Positions 39,819-48,889 are shown, numbered from the stretch's first letter. The stretch is DNA of 64,000 nucleotides from JBBRHQ01 sp963725315 (GCA_963725315.1 CAVRYA010000001.1:248001-312000); one strand, 5' to 3'. A program made the numbers and translations. The notes: a model not told the origin generated them from the sequence alone.

Positions 39819-41650
39819 CGGCCAACGTTTTAGGCCTATCGGCCTTCTACCATGATTCCGCAGCCGCCCTGGTCCGAGACGGCGAGATTGTCGCCGCTGC
39901 ACAGGAGGAGCGGTTTACTCGACGGAAGCACGATCCAGGATTTCCTCGTCACGCGATCAACTACTGCTTGGGCGAAGCGTTTTTGGAGCCGTCTGAGCTC
40001 GACGCGATCGTCTTTTACGACCATCCTCTCCTCACTCTCGATCGCATCGTCGCCACCATGCGTTCCACAAGTCCGGACAGCGAGGACCAATGGATCGATG
40101 CGGCGCCGGAGATCCTTGGCGTTAAGGCCCACGTTGATCGCTATGTCAAACGCGTCCTTGGCTCTGGAGAGACGCCGCTCTTGTTCACGGAACACCACGC
40201 GGCCCACGCTGCATCGGCGTTCTTTCCCTCGCCCTTCGCATCCTCCGCAATCCTTACCATGGATGGAGTCGGTGAGTGGGCGACAACCACAATCGGTGTC
40301 GGCAATGGGTCACAGATTGAGCTACAGCAGGAGCTCCACTTTCCGCACTCCCTTGGTCTCCTCTACAGCGCATTCACCTACTACTGCGGATTCAAGGTGA
40401 ACTCGGGTGAGTACAAGCTGATGGGATTAGCTCCCTACGGTGAACCCAGGTACGTAGACCTGATCCGCGAATACCTGATTGATGTCAAAGACGATGGTTC
40501 CTATCGCTTGAACATTGGCTATTTCGGGTTCCAAGATTCGTTTGAGATGACGAATGAGAGCTTTCACGAGCTCTTCGGCGGAGCGCCACGCGCCCCAGAG
40601 TCTCGCATCGGCCGCCGCGAGATGGACCTCGCAGCCTCGATTCAGGCGGTGACCGACGATGTCGTGCTCCGCACCTCGGCTCATATACGCCGCCAGACCG
40701 GCGAGCGCAATCTGGTCATGGCTGGAGGCGTCGCGCTGAACTGCGTCGCCAATGGGCTTCTGGAGCGGGCTGAGATCTTCGATCATCTCTGGCTGCAGCC
40801 CGCGGCAGGGGATGCGGGAGGCGCGCTGGGCGCGGCGCTCCTGCTTTCGCATCACAGGCTCGGCGTTCCGCGCGTGCGCGGCTCAAAGAGGGATCGGCAA
40901 CGCGGCAGCTACTTGGGGCCGAGCTTCAGCAGCGCCGAGGTGGAGAGTTTTCTCACGCTTCACGGCTACCCGGCAACCCGGGTTACGGCGAGCGAGAGGG
41001 CAACGTCCGTAGCCGCGGCGCTCGCAGACGGTGCGGTCGTTGGTTATTTCGTTGGACGGATGGAGTTCGGGCCGAGGGCATTAGGCGCCCGGTCTATTTT
41101 GGGAGACCCCCGGAATCCCGAGATGCAGGCGACTATGAACCTGAAGATTAAGTACCGGGAGTCATTTAGACCCTTTGCTCCAGCGGTGCTTTCTGAGCGC
41201 GCCGACGAGTTCTTCGACCTCAAGTCTGAGAGCCCCTACATGCTCCTCGTGGCGCCTGTGCTTGAGAACAGGCGTAAGGTTGGAGACGAACCGCTGGGCG
41301 GCGGTCACTCGGACGACCTGCTATCGACCGTGCGTCGAGTTCGGAGCGACATCCCGGCTGTGACTCACGTCGACTACAGCGCCCGCGTTCAAACGGTAGA
41401 TGGGAGGTCGAAACCTGATTTCCATGCAGTCATCTCGGAGTTTGAGCGGTTAACTGGCTACGGCCTCGTGGTCAACACCTCTTTCAACGTGCGCGGTGAG
41501 CCCATCGTGTGCACCCCGCAGGACGCATACCGCTGCTTCATGCATACCGAGATCGACCTACTTGTGCTGGAGGACTTCATCTTGAAGAAGGAGGATCAAC
41601 CATCAACAGAGGCCGACGATTCATGGGGAAGTCAATATGAGCACGATTGA
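39815..41650 (+). CDS. O-carbamoyltransferase (NodU/CmcH family)
   Basis: A 611-aa protein, a usual family length. The GTG start at 39815 overlaps the SGNH gene stop. The N-terminal Kae1-like/actin fold has VLGLSAFYHDSAAALVRDGE, VAAAQEERFTRRKHDPGFPR, FTEHHAAHAASAFFPSPFAS (metal-binding HxxxH region) and SGEYKLMGLAPYGEPRYVD. NLVMAGGVALNCVANG follows. The C-terminal carbamoylphosphate domain has GRMEFGPRALGARSILGDPR, KYRESFRPFAPAVLSE and LVVNTSFNVRGEPIVCTPQD. It transfers a carbamoyl group to a hydroxyl on a sugar or natural product. The region has lower GC than its surroundings. Confidence 0.93.
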   Translation: MTANVLGLSAFYHDSAAALVRDGEIVAAAQEERFTRRKHDPGFPRHAINYCLGEAFLEPSELDAIVFYDHPLLTLDRIVATMRSTSPDSEDQWIDAAPEILGVKAHVDRYVKRVLGSGETPLLFTEHHAAHAASAFFPSPFASSAILTMDGVGEWATTTIGVGNGSQIELQQELHFPHSLGLLYSAFTYYCGFKVNSGEYKLMGLAPYGEPRYVDLIREYLIDVKDDGSYRLNIGYFGFQDSFEMTNESFHELFGGAPRAPESRIGRREMDLAASIQAVTDDVVLRTSAHIRRQTGERNLVMAGGVALNCVANGLLERAEIFDHLWLQPAAGDAGGALGAALLLSHHRLGVPRVRGSKRDRQRGSYLGPSFSSAEVESFLTLHGYPATRVTASERATSVAAALADGAVVGYFVGRMEFGPRALGARSILGDPRNPEMQATMNLKIKYRESFRPFAPAVLSERADEFFDLKSESPYMLLVAPVLENRRKVGDEPLGGGHSDDLLSTVRRVRSDIPAVTHVDYSARVQTVDGRSKPDFHAVISEFERLTGYGLVVNTSFNVRGEPIVCTPQDAYRCFMHTEIDLLVLEDFILKKEDQPSTEADDSWGSQYEHD

Positions 41651-41984
41651 CGCCGAAGAGGAGAAGCTTCTCCGGGCGTTCTACGCGAAGTGGTTTCCGC
41701 TGCACTCGCAGGTCGGAGAGATCGAGGCGCCGCGCCGCGCCGCCGACGCAGAGATAACAAGTGATTCCCCGTCAAGCTACTACCGCGATGTGCCGAAAGC
41801 CGGCGATTACATTCATCGTTTTGCGCCGGATACGATCGCTGTAGGCCTTTGCGAGCTATGGGGCGCCGAGAGGGGTTCACCAGAAGAGGACCTTGCAACG
41901 GATCTCCAGGTACTAGCGCTTTCGCTGAAGGATCGGTCGGCGGAGATCGATGAAGTCTCGACTTCCTTGTACGTACTTTATTGA
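41637..41984 (+). CDS. Small acidic hypothetical protein after the carbamoyltransferase
   Basis: A 115-aa ORF starting 14 bases before the carbamoyltransferase stop, so translationally coupled. Sequence blocks are EEEKLLRAFYAKWFPLHSQV, SSYYRDVPKAGDYIHRFAPD and TIAVGLCELWGAERGSPEED. It has an amphipathic, helical look, with no signal or membrane segment. Carbamoyltransferase genes are often followed by a small conserved protein, but this sequence does not match the one I know (DUF5989, a short membrane protein). Function unknown. Confidence 0.5.
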   Translation: MSTIDAEEEKLLRAFYAKWFPLHSQVGEIEAPRRAADAEITSDSPSSYYRDVPKAGDYIHRFAPDTIAVGLCELWGAERGSPEEDLATDLQVLALSLKDRSAEIDEVSTSLYVLY

Positions 41985-42742
41985 ACGGTCGTTGCCCAAG
42001 GTCACAACCTCCAAGGACCGCCCGCGGGCCGGTCCGATTGCGTCGTCGGTGGCCTGCGGGTCATCGAAAAGCGCCCGGCAGATCGCGGCGGTGGCGTCTC
42101 CGCCAACCTCAGGCGCGTCGGCGACAACTTCGAGCTCCACCAGCTCGAAGCCCTCTTTATCCAGCGTCTTTGAATCCAGCTCAGGCATCCTCCGCTCGCC
42201 GTTGCGGCGGAAGTCCCATTCGACGCCGAGCAGGGGTGGGCGCTCATCGTCGGTCGCCCACTCCGCGTGTCAAACGTCCTGATCGAGGACCGGCGCCGCG
42301 ACGCCGCTGGCCGCGTAGAGAGGCGCCTCGACGGCGTCCGTGTCCTCGTAGTCTGGCGTTTCCTCGGCCAGGTCGATCACGTTGACCTCCGGTGGCAGCG
42401 GCGAATGGCGACCCGCACGGCTTCGTGGGAGGGGCCAAGCTCGGATGGCCTGACCACAACGGAAGTCCCTGCAGATGAGGCCCTCGAAAACGACGGCAAA
42501 CTCCCCCTCAACGTCTGTATCGGCAGGGACACCGGAAACCTTTAGCCCCCATTCACGATGTGTCTCCTTTCTTCAAATCCGGCCCTTGCATCGACCCCGA
42601 GGTCGGGCGTAGAGTCGCATGCAGCGGACTCTTCAACGATTGGGGGTTCAATGTCAAGCAAGCTTTGCGGGAAGCTGACCTACGCGGGAGTTAGGCCTGC
42701 CGCTTCAACAGCTCAGGGAGAGCAGCCCGCTATTCGGCGGGT
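41985..42742. other. Gap without a convincing gene; scrambled minus-strand coding remnant
   Basis: About 750 bases with no gene I can defend. On the minus strand a 91-aa frame (42188-41913) reads MPELDSKTLDKEGFELVELE and DATAAICRALFDDPQATDDA and looks protein-like. Upstream of it another frame reads VNVIDLAEETPDYEDTDAVE, which could be part of the same decayed gene. The family is unknown. The plus-strand frames are Arg/Pro-rich and look like shadows. Confidence 0.4.
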
Positions 42743-43465
42743 ATGGTTGCCCTCCTGGGCGCATGGCCGACGTCCTGGGCGCATGGCCGACGTGAGGATC
42801 AAGGCCATCGGGTGACTCAGGGAGAAGTTCACTGCCAAGAGAACGACCCGGGTGTGGCGCCCGTGCCAATTAGTCCTAAGCGAGCGGGCAGAGTTCAGCG
42901 TTTGGCAAATGAGGTGCGCCGCAGGTCTTTCTGGGAATCGTGTCAGCTTGCGGTGGCCCTTCTGAGGGGGGTGCTTGCGCGTAGGAGGTTCGATAGCTGC
43001 GGGCCCGGTCTGCGGGTAAAGGGCCGCGTCCATTCCGGCAAGCACAATGGGCGCATTGAGCTCGGGCGACGCGTGTTGCTTTGGTCGGATGCCAGGCTTT
43101 CCGCTTCGGGCGCCGATCATTTCGCCCGCCTGACGATCGGAGACAACACCCGCGTGGGAAAGCGCGCCCAGATTCACTGCGGTCAGGAGGTGACAATCGG
43201 CTCCGATTGCCAAATCTCTTGGGATGTCGTAATCATGGACCGCGATTACCACAAGATTGACGGCGTAGCCGAAGGCTGCGCTCCGATCCGAATCGGCGAT
43301 AACGTCTGGATCGGGTGCCAGGCGACCATCATGAAGGGTGTGACGATTGCACCGGGAGCGGTCGTGGCAGCCTGCAGCGTTGTGACGCACGACGTACCGC
43401 CCCGCGCGGTGGTCGCGGGCAATCCGGCTCAAGTGGTCCGCGACGAAGTTCACTGGGCACCGTAG
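42743..43465 (+). CDS. Hexapeptide-repeat acetyltransferase (LacA/WbbJ-like)
   Basis: A protein of up to 240 aa, but the true start is uncertain: ATG 42743 runs across a 20-bp tandem repeat, and GTG 42854 gives a more family-like 203 aa. The conserved part starts GPGLRVKGRVHSGKHNGRIE. LbH hexapeptides follow: LTIGDNTRVGKRAQIHCGQE, VTIGSDCQISWDVVIMDRDY, IRIGDNVWIGCQATIMKGVT, IAPGAVVAACSVVTHDVPPR and VVAGNPAQVV. The MDRDYH loop resembles serine/maltose/colanic-acid O-acetyltransferases. It probably O-acetylates a surface sugar. It is isolated on the plus strand among remnants. Confidence 0.82.
   Translation: MVALLGAWPTSWAHGRREDQGHRVTQGEVHCQENDPGVAPVPISPKRAGRVQRLANEVRRRSFWESCQLAVALLRGVLARRRFDSCGPGLRVKGRVHSGKHNGRIELGRRVLLWSDARLSASGADHFARLTIGDNTRVGKRAQIHCGQEVTIGSDCQISWDVVIMDRDYHKIDGVAEGCAPIRIGDNVWIGCQATIMKGVTIAPGAVVAACSVVTHDVPPRAVVAGNPAQVVRDEVHWAP
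42754..42793 (+). repeat. Perfect 20-bp tandem duplication
   Basis: CCTGGGCGCATGGCCGACGT occurs twice head to tail (42754-42773, 42774-42793). Twenty is not a multiple of three, so the duplication shifts the frame in the 5' region of the acetyltransferase ORF. This argues that the real start lies downstream. Confidence 0.9.
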
Positions 43466-43763
43466 CTCCGGTCCCGATGCGACCCGGCCTCTTCGTTCTC
43501 CCCGCGGAAGGGAGGCTGGCTAGGAGACCGAGCGCGTCCCCGCCTACCTTCCCAGGTAAGGACAGAGGTGCGTTTGTTGCGGGATTTGCGGTTGACGGGT
43601 GTATATGCGTAATGGCTCCCAGCCGGGACAGGGGCTTCCCGACTGCGCTTGTGCGCTCGATGACCATCCTCTGAGTCTCGGGTTTCTCCGGAGACGTAGG
43701 CCGCGAACGGATTCCGCTAGCTGCTGGTCTGAGAGACCGTGAGCTCCTTGGCCACAGGCGCAT
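43466..43763. other. Intergenic stretch, nothing recognised
   Basis: Just under 300 bases between the acetyltransferase and the DUF429 remnant. Both strands carry only short, Arg/Pro-rich frames. No promoter, terminator or repeat stood out. Confidence 0.4.
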
Positions 43764-44321
43764 CTAGGACGCCGTGGGTCTAGCTGCCAAGAGACCAAGG
43801 CTGTCCGGTTCTGGCAGGTAGACTCGCCCCTCCCCTTTCAGTCGCCTCCCGCTGATCCTCGGCGGGAGCCAATCACGTTTGTCGAGAGCCGCGGGGCGAG
43901 CGACCAAAGCTGCGAGCAGGGCATCAAGCGCGTGATCGTAAGCGAGGCACGTTTCGCGTGCGCCCGCCTGCCAATTGAGGAAGTTCGCCTTGGTCTCGAT
44001 CGACTGGAGCAGTGCATCTCTGGCTTCGCGTTCCTTCTTCGCCCGATCCTTCCTGCCACTGTTCTTGTAGCCGGCCCGTTTCAAGTCTCCAGATCCGCAG
44101 CGCGGCCCGGGATAGACCTCGACGACTTCTTCCGCCCCGGCTCGGTCAAGCGCTTGCCCAGGGCCTTGGCCACGGGCGTCCAGGCTGCGGAAGAAGCGCG
44201 GCAAATGATTCGCGAGCCAAAGGAAGAGCGAACCCTTGAACAACGCCCATCGACCCCCGTGTTCTACGTGCCACGGGTGACACCCTTCGTGCCGGCATGG
44301 CCGAAGAGACCCCCGAGCCAT
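43764..44321 (-). pseudogene. Chimeric remnant: acetyltransferase N-terminus joined to a DUF429 C-terminus
   Basis: The 185-aa open frame joins two unrelated pieces. Its first part, RWALFKGSLFLWLANHLPRF, matches the N-terminus of the acetyltransferase at 47319-47924 (RWAVLKESFFLWVANHLPRI). From about residue 64 it reads EEVVEVYPGPRCGSGDLKRA, GYKNSGRKDRAKK and CLAYDHALDALLAALVARPA, the pattern of the C-terminal half of DUF429 predicted nucleases (EVYPAA...GYK...ALDALVAALVA). Neither domain is complete. It borders, and slightly overlaps, the GT-like gene at 44264. Confidence 0.65.
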
Positions 44322-45289
44322 GATCGCAACCGCTGCCTGACGGCAAGAATCAACCAGAACCGGTCGGCGATCGCCTCAGAGAGTCGAGAGAGGCGCCGCC
44401 TTGGTCGCAACCCGGCATAGGGAATACCCAGCCGCGCCGCGCGTGCCGCATTGAATGCTTCAGCCCCTTCGGCACCGATAGGCGACTGTGGCCGATACAG
44501 AAAGCCTCGATCATCAACCGCATCGTAATAATGGAGGATCAAAGCAGGAGAATGCCCCGAGAGGGCAGAGTCATGCACTGGGACGTGGGTCGGAAAGTTC
44601 ATCACGACAGGCAATGGCACGAACGGGAGGCTGGATCGAGCCATGCACAATGCGAGGGAGACCTGATCCTCGAAGTAGTGAAGATGCCTCGGGATCACGT
44701 GTGAATCGCCCCCAAGGGCCGCCGCCATCTGGAGATGGGCACTACTCCACTCACGCTGAAACTGCCTACACAGCGCACCAGGTACGGTTAGAACCCCGCT
44801 ATTGAAGCACGGTGTGATCTCGCTGCCCGATGATGTAGCACGAATCTTCGGCGTGGGAATAGGAATGCCCATGGCCCGGTAGAGGCGCCGCCAATCCCCG
44901 CGGGAAAGGGGATCGTAGTCAACGGGCTTGGCGCCGATCGCCGAGACAGGTATATGAGGACGCGGATCGCTAAGAACCACTGTTTCGCAGTCAAGCGCGA
45001 CGAGCACGTCGAAAGAGAATGATTGATGCAGTTCCAACATGCGCAGCTTGTTCGCGGTGTCTCGCCCGAGCATTGGCTCGACGCACCGAGCCTCAGCGCA
45101 AAGTTCGGACAGTGCTCGCGCAGCCGTATCGGGCACGTGCCCGACAAAATTGACGACGAAAGGCGCGTCTCGGCAGCTCCCCCCGAATTGCCTAAGCGAG
45201 AAAACGAGGTTCTCCACCACGGGCAGGCATTCCGGCGAACTGTCGGTAACGCAGGAGAACAGGATCCTGGGTTCAGGCTTTCGGCTCAT
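44264..45289 (-). CDS. GT-A-like glycosyltransferase of unknown specificity
   Basis: A 341-aa protein from ATG 45289 (MSRKPEPRILFSCVTDSSPE). The N-terminal half looks like a nucleotide-diphospho-sugar transferase: VENLVFSLRQFGGSCRDAPF, then DVLVALDCETVVLSDPRPHI, where the DxE/DxD-type acidic pair is at about 112-114. It continues IGAKPVDYDPLSRGDWRRLY, TPCFNSGVLTVPGALC, HYFEDQVSLALCMARSSLPF and PALILHYYDAVDDRGFLYRP. It has a basic, hydrophobic C-terminus (LRSWLGGLFGHAG) that may touch the membrane. Family not known to me. A frame-broken paralogue lies at 48890-49891, and both sit beside acetyltransferase sequence. Confidence 0.72.
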   Translation of the reverse strand: MSRKPEPRILFSCVTDSSPECLPVVENLVFSLRQFGGSCRDAPFVVNFVGHVPDTAARALSELCAEARCVEPMLGRDTANKLRMLELHQSFSFDVLVALDCETVVLSDPRPHIPVSAIGAKPVDYDPLSRGDWRRLYRAMGIPIPTPKIRATSSGSEITPCFNSGVLTVPGALCRQFQREWSSAHLQMAAALGGDSHVIPRHLHYFEDQVSLALCMARSSLPFVPLPVVMNFPTHVPVHDSALSGHSPALILHYYDAVDDRGFLYRPQSPIGAEGAEAFNAARAARLGIPYAGLRPRRRLSRLSEAIADRFWLILAVRQRLRSWLGGLFGHAGTKGVTRGT

Positions 45290-45709
45290 GCTCCGCCAAA
45301 GCCTCGCACTCGAACGCCACCAGCTGCCAGGCAGGCCTCCCGATATGCGTGCCATCGATCATCATCGAAGCCGCGATCGTGTTCCGTCATCAGCACTGCA
45401 CCGAATACCACGCTTGTTGAACTCCTTGGCCAAGGGCTCGAGCGACCAGCCTTTGTCATATTGGACCCATCGGAATGATCGCGGATGGCTGCACGGACAG
45501 TCATATATCTGTCCGGCGCCTCCCTCGAACAGCGCTCCACTCCTCGACACTGTGCTCGGGTGGCGCAATCGGATGCAACTCAACCGAGTCCAACCTGCGC
45601 AAGGCAGGCTTGAGCCGATCCGTGTGAAGGCTGAGACAAAAGACACCGGCCCCAGAATGCTCCACACGCTCTCGATCGCAGCCAAGGCGTCCGCGAAACC
45701 GAGCAGCAC
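45286..45709 (-). pseudogene. Decayed ATP-grasp/PHP pair
   Basis: It starts VLLGFADALAAIESVWSILG, the same as the N-terminus of the ATP-grasp gene at 38380, and keeps SFVSAFTRIG. Almost all of the ATP-grasp domain is missing: within about 230 bases the sequence switches to PHP-like pieces, WSLEPLAKEFNKRG and then, in another frame, LMTEHDRGFDDDRWHAYREA, which match TEHDRGFDQDRWQAYRQA of the intact PHP gene. It stops where the GT-like gene starts. Its divergent spacing to the ChbG gene at 45800 copies that at 38.4 kb. Confidence 0.8.
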
Positions 45710-45799
45710 ACGACGGCGATCGCTCCCATGAGCCAGATCCGTCCTGTGGGCGTCAGCTCTCCCCATCAGCGAACCCGGGCAGACTCGTCTCGATACCCC

Positions 45800-46547
45800 A
45801 TGGGTCTTCTGATCATCAATGCAGACGACCTGGGGATAGACGTTGCTACCACGGATTCGATTCTGCGCTGCTTCTGGGCGGGGCGAGTCAGCAGTGCGAG
45901 TGCCTTGGTTGGGATGAGCGACTCCGCACGCGCGGCGACTCTGGCGCGTGAGGCGAATCTTCCGATCCGGTTGCACCTCAATCTAACTGAACCGTTTTCC
46001 GATCCGTCAGTGCCGGCAGATATCCGAGACCGCCAAGCCAGTTTGGCTGGCCATTTTGCCCGCTCGCCGAGCGCATACTGGATCTGCAGTCCGTTTCGGC
46101 AACCGATGATCGAAGCTTGTATCCGGGATCAGATGCGCATGTTCGAGCAACTCTACGGTGAAATGCCCCGGGAGATCGACGGACACCAACACGTCCACAC
46201 TTGCCTGAATGTCCTTTTGGCCCGATCACTTGGCTCGGTCGACGCAATGCGAGCGACTTTCAACCTCCCTCCCGATGACAGGGGACTCGCGAAGAGATAC
46301 GTACAGAGATCTGATTAACGGCATGGTGCGCCTCCGGTTCGAATCGACACAGCGATTCACGTTTCTTCGAAAGGGCACGATGTGCCGAAGCGCCCCTGAC
46401 CTGTCGAGCATCGTTGCCCGAGCAAGGACGGAATCGGTTGAGCTGATGACCCACCCGGGCATCGAGGATGAACGCAAGCTACTGCTGTCGGACGAATGGT
46501 CCGACGCAATCGCAGGGGTGCCGCTCGGGACATTGGCGGATCTTTGA
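45800..46547 (+). CDS. ChbG/YdjC-type carbohydrate deacetylase, one frameshift
   Basis: About 248 aa after removing one surplus base near 46290. The N-terminus MGLLIINADDLGIDVATTDS holds the metal Asp-Asp pair. Further on are SASALVGMSDSARAATLARE, LPIRLHLNLTEPFSDP (metal His) and PREIDGHQHVHTCLNVLLAR (second His pair). In the corrected frame the end is ESVELMTHPGIEDERKLLLS, a typical family C-terminus with HPG. Such enzymes remove N-acetyl groups from oligosaccharides. It is followed one base later by a methyltransferase. The copy at 38466 is truncated, so this is the functional one. Confidence 0.8.
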
Positions 46548-46548
46548 G

Positions 46549-47322
46549 ATGAGCGCGTTGGCAGACCTCCTCCGCCCCGCGACCCCTGCTCCTCTGCGCA
46601 GCGCCGTTCGCGGCTTCCGCCTCGACCGTGGCTTCATGCGGGATCGCCTCTCCCGCCCGGAGTTCGGCGCATACTGCGTCGAGTTGGAGAGCCTGTGGCC
46701 CGTGATCGACGCTGCCCATGAGGATTGGGTGCGAGCGACCGGCGGAGTCGAGGTTCGAGGCCATCCTGCCTCCTTCGCAAACCTCAGCCCGGTGTCCAGC
46801 AAGCGGCTGTATGCGCTCCTGCGCAAGTTGCAGCCGGAGGTGCTGGTCGAAACCGGCGTCTGCAACGGTGTTTCCACTGCGGTCATCCTGCACGCCCTGG
46901 ACGCGAACGGCCGAGGGCGCCTCTACAGCGTGGATTTCCCAGAGTTCGCCGACGACCCGAGCACCGAGCATTGGGAAGGCAAGGGTGGTGCTGTGGTCCC
47001 TGCGGGTCAGGAACCAGGATGGCTGGTGCCGAACGAGCTCCGTGGACGATGGGATCTGAGGATCGGCCGGAGCCAAGTCGTCCTGCCCCCTCTGATGCGG
47101 GAACTCGGCCAGATCGGCTTCTTCATGCACGACAGCGAGCACTCATACGAGTGCATGCAGTTCGAGATCAGACTCGCGGGGGAGCATCTGGTCCCTGGGG
47201 CGCCGCTGGTCGTGGACGATGCCAATTGGAACAGCGCCTTTGAGGAATTTGTTCGCTCGCGCGGTCTGCCGTCCTGGGACCTTGACGGCGGAACCTACAT
47301 GACCGAGATGCCGACTGGCTAA
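46549..47322 (+). CDS. Class I SAM-dependent methyltransferase
   Basis: A 257-aa protein starting at ATG 46549, two bases after the deacetylase stop. The SAM-binding motif I region reads EVLVETGVCNGVSTAVILHA near residue 101; then GRGRLYSVDFPEF (motif II acidic residue) and QIGFFMHDSEHSYECMQFEI, a pattern of the Methyltransf_24/CmcI-like group where the Asp and His follow motif IV. GAPLVVDDANWNSAFEEF follows. It probably methylates a sugar or glycolipid. It converges with the acetyltransferase on the other strand, the two genes overlapping by four bases at their stops. Confidence 0.82.
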   Translation: MSALADLLRPATPAPLRSAVRGFRLDRGFMRDRLSRPEFGAYCVELESLWPVIDAAHEDWVRATGGVEVRGHPASFANLSPVSSKRLYALLRKLQPEVLVETGVCNGVSTAVILHALDANGRGRLYSVDFPEFADDPSTEHWEGKGGAVVPAGQEPGWLVPNELRGRWDLRIGRSQVVLPPLMRELGQIGFFMHDSEHSYECMQFEIRLAGEHLVPGAPLVVDDANWNSAFEEFVRSRGLPSWDLDGGTYMTEMPTG

Positions 47323-47924
47323 TCTGACGTGGCAACCCGGAGCACTCGGGCCGGGACGCCGCCCGCAATGGCTCCGGCGGGCACGTCGTCGGTCACCACT
47401 GCGCCCGCGGAGATAACTGCTCCGCGTCCGATCGTCACCCCCTGGAGAACGATCGCTCCGGCTCCGACCCAGACCTCGTCCTCGACGACGATCGGCTCGC
47501 TCCTATAGCCGCGTCCGCGGCCCGACTCATAGACCAGTCCGTGGCTACTGGTCTCGAACGAGACGCGAGGACCCACCTGCACGTTTCGACCGATCGAGAT
47601 GCCTTCCTGGGCGCCTCCGAAGCGGACCTCGGTGTTTACGAATGACCCGGCACCGATCTTGATATGACGCGCGCCGCCGATCGGCCGGATGCTCAGCGGT
47701 CCCCAGATGAGGCAGGGTCCCTGGATGTCCATACCCGCCAGCCGCAGCAGTATGTAACGGCGTGGCTCGAGTGTGCGAATTCGTGGTAGATGGTTCGCCA
47801 CCCAAAGGAAGAATGACTCCTTCAGAACCGCCCATCGCACCTGTGCTCTCTCAGACAATCTAGATCGCAGTAGCGTCGCACGTTTTCCGGCAGACCCTTG
47901 GGGGGATCGCGCTCCCCCCGTCAT
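47319..47924 (-). CDS. Hexapeptide-repeat acetyltransferase
   Basis: A 201-aa LbH protein. After a hydrophobic amphipathic start (WAVLKESFFLWVANHLPRIR), hexapeptide coils follow: IRPIGGARHIKIGAGSFVNT, ISIGRNVQVGPRVSFETSSH, IVVEDEVWVGAGAIVLQGVT, IGRGAVISAGAVVTDDVPAG and AIAGGVPARVLRV. Length and the SSHG loop fit sugar O-acetyltransferases of the WcaF/NodL type. The N-terminal segment was copied into the chimera at 44321. The upstream region to 48083 (divergent methyltransferase) contains no gene. Confidence 0.86.
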   Translation of the reverse strand: MTGGARSPQGSAGKRATLLRSRLSERAQVRWAVLKESFFLWVANHLPRIRTLEPRRYILLRLAGMDIQGPCLIWGPLSIRPIGGARHIKIGAGSFVNTEVRFGGAQEGISIGRNVQVGPRVSFETSSHGLVYESGRGRGYRSEPIVVEDEVWVGAGAIVLQGVTIGRGAVISAGAVVTDDVPAGAIAGGVPARVLRVATSD

Positions 47925-48082
47925 GACTGCAGATTACCCGCTCCCAACGCGAGTCCCGGCATCATCCGTCCAGTCGCCGGGGAGGCCGAAGGTGAGGGTG
48001 GAATCCTGCCCGCACGGCCGTAACGCCGGTGTGTATCACTGGTGATCAAGTGAGCCTCAGCTTGCCCCAGACCGATTCGACC

Positions 48083-48879
48083 ATGGCGCGACGCGTGCGG
48101 TCGGTTCGGGCTCGTGTGCTGCTCCGGACCCGCATCCGGCGGGCGATGGGGCAGCCGATCTGGCAGCAGAACGCGAGGCAGGCCCGCGCCAGCGCGGATC
48201 TGGTGGGGCTGCGCGACGTCAGTCCCGCCGTAAAGCGGATCATCGAGCGGACGAGTCCCTACACCAAGACTCCGTCGGTTCGGGTGGTGGCGCTGTGCCA
48301 CTCGGTCGATTACGTCGTGGAGCACGGGATCCCGGGGGCGATCGTCGAGTGCGGTCTCTGGCGGGGAGGGAGCCTGATGGCGGCGGCGCTCCAGCTCGCG
48401 GAGCTCGGTGTGACGGACAGGCGGCTGTATGGATTCGACACCTTTGCCGGCATGACCTCCCCGACCGTGGAGGACGGGGAGTTCCAGATGAAGCGGTGGC
48501 GCAAGGAGGGGGTGCCGCGAGAGCAACGACCGGAGAACCTGGCCCCCGGCACCTCGCTCGAGGGGGTCCGCGACCTGCTGGGGAGGACCGCGTACCCCGA
48601 GAAGCAGATCCACCTCGTCAAGGGGCCCGTCGAAGAGACCCTCCCCGGGAACGCCCCGCCTCAGATCTCCGTTCTCCGCCTCGACACGGACTTCTACAAC
48701 TCGACGCTGCACGAGCTGATTCATCTCTACCCCCGGCTCTCGCCGGGCGGGATCCTGATCGTCGACGACTACGGGGCCTGGAGGGCGCCCGCAAGGCGGT
48801 CGACGAGTACTTCGAGGACGTCCAGATCTTCATGCACCGGATCGACCACACGGCGCGGATCGCCGTGAAGCAGGAGTGA
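48083..48879 (+). CDS. TylF/MycF-type O-methyltransferase, one frameshift
   Basis: About 265 aa if one missing base near 48782 is restored; note that this is the only deletion-type break among the conserved genes. Starts ATG 48083 (GTG 48050 possible). Motifs are YVVEHGIPGAIVECGLWRGG (SAM motif I), DRRLYGFDTFAGMTSPTVED, and ISVLRLDTDFYNSTLHELIH followed by LSPGGILIVDDYGAW; the Asp residues bind the magnesium. The tail in the new frame reads ARKAVDEYFEDVQIFMHRID. Macrocin-type methyltransferases act on 6-deoxyhexose hydroxyls, fitting a deoxysugar in this glycan. Confidence 0.84.
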
Positions 48880-48889
48880 CGCCGAAGGA

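Noticed and set aside
41913..42188. A 91-codon minus-strand ORF as a real gene
   Set aside because: It reads like protein but overlaps the 115-aa ORF on the other strand, has no recognisable family and no clear ribosome-binding site; kept only as a possible remnant.
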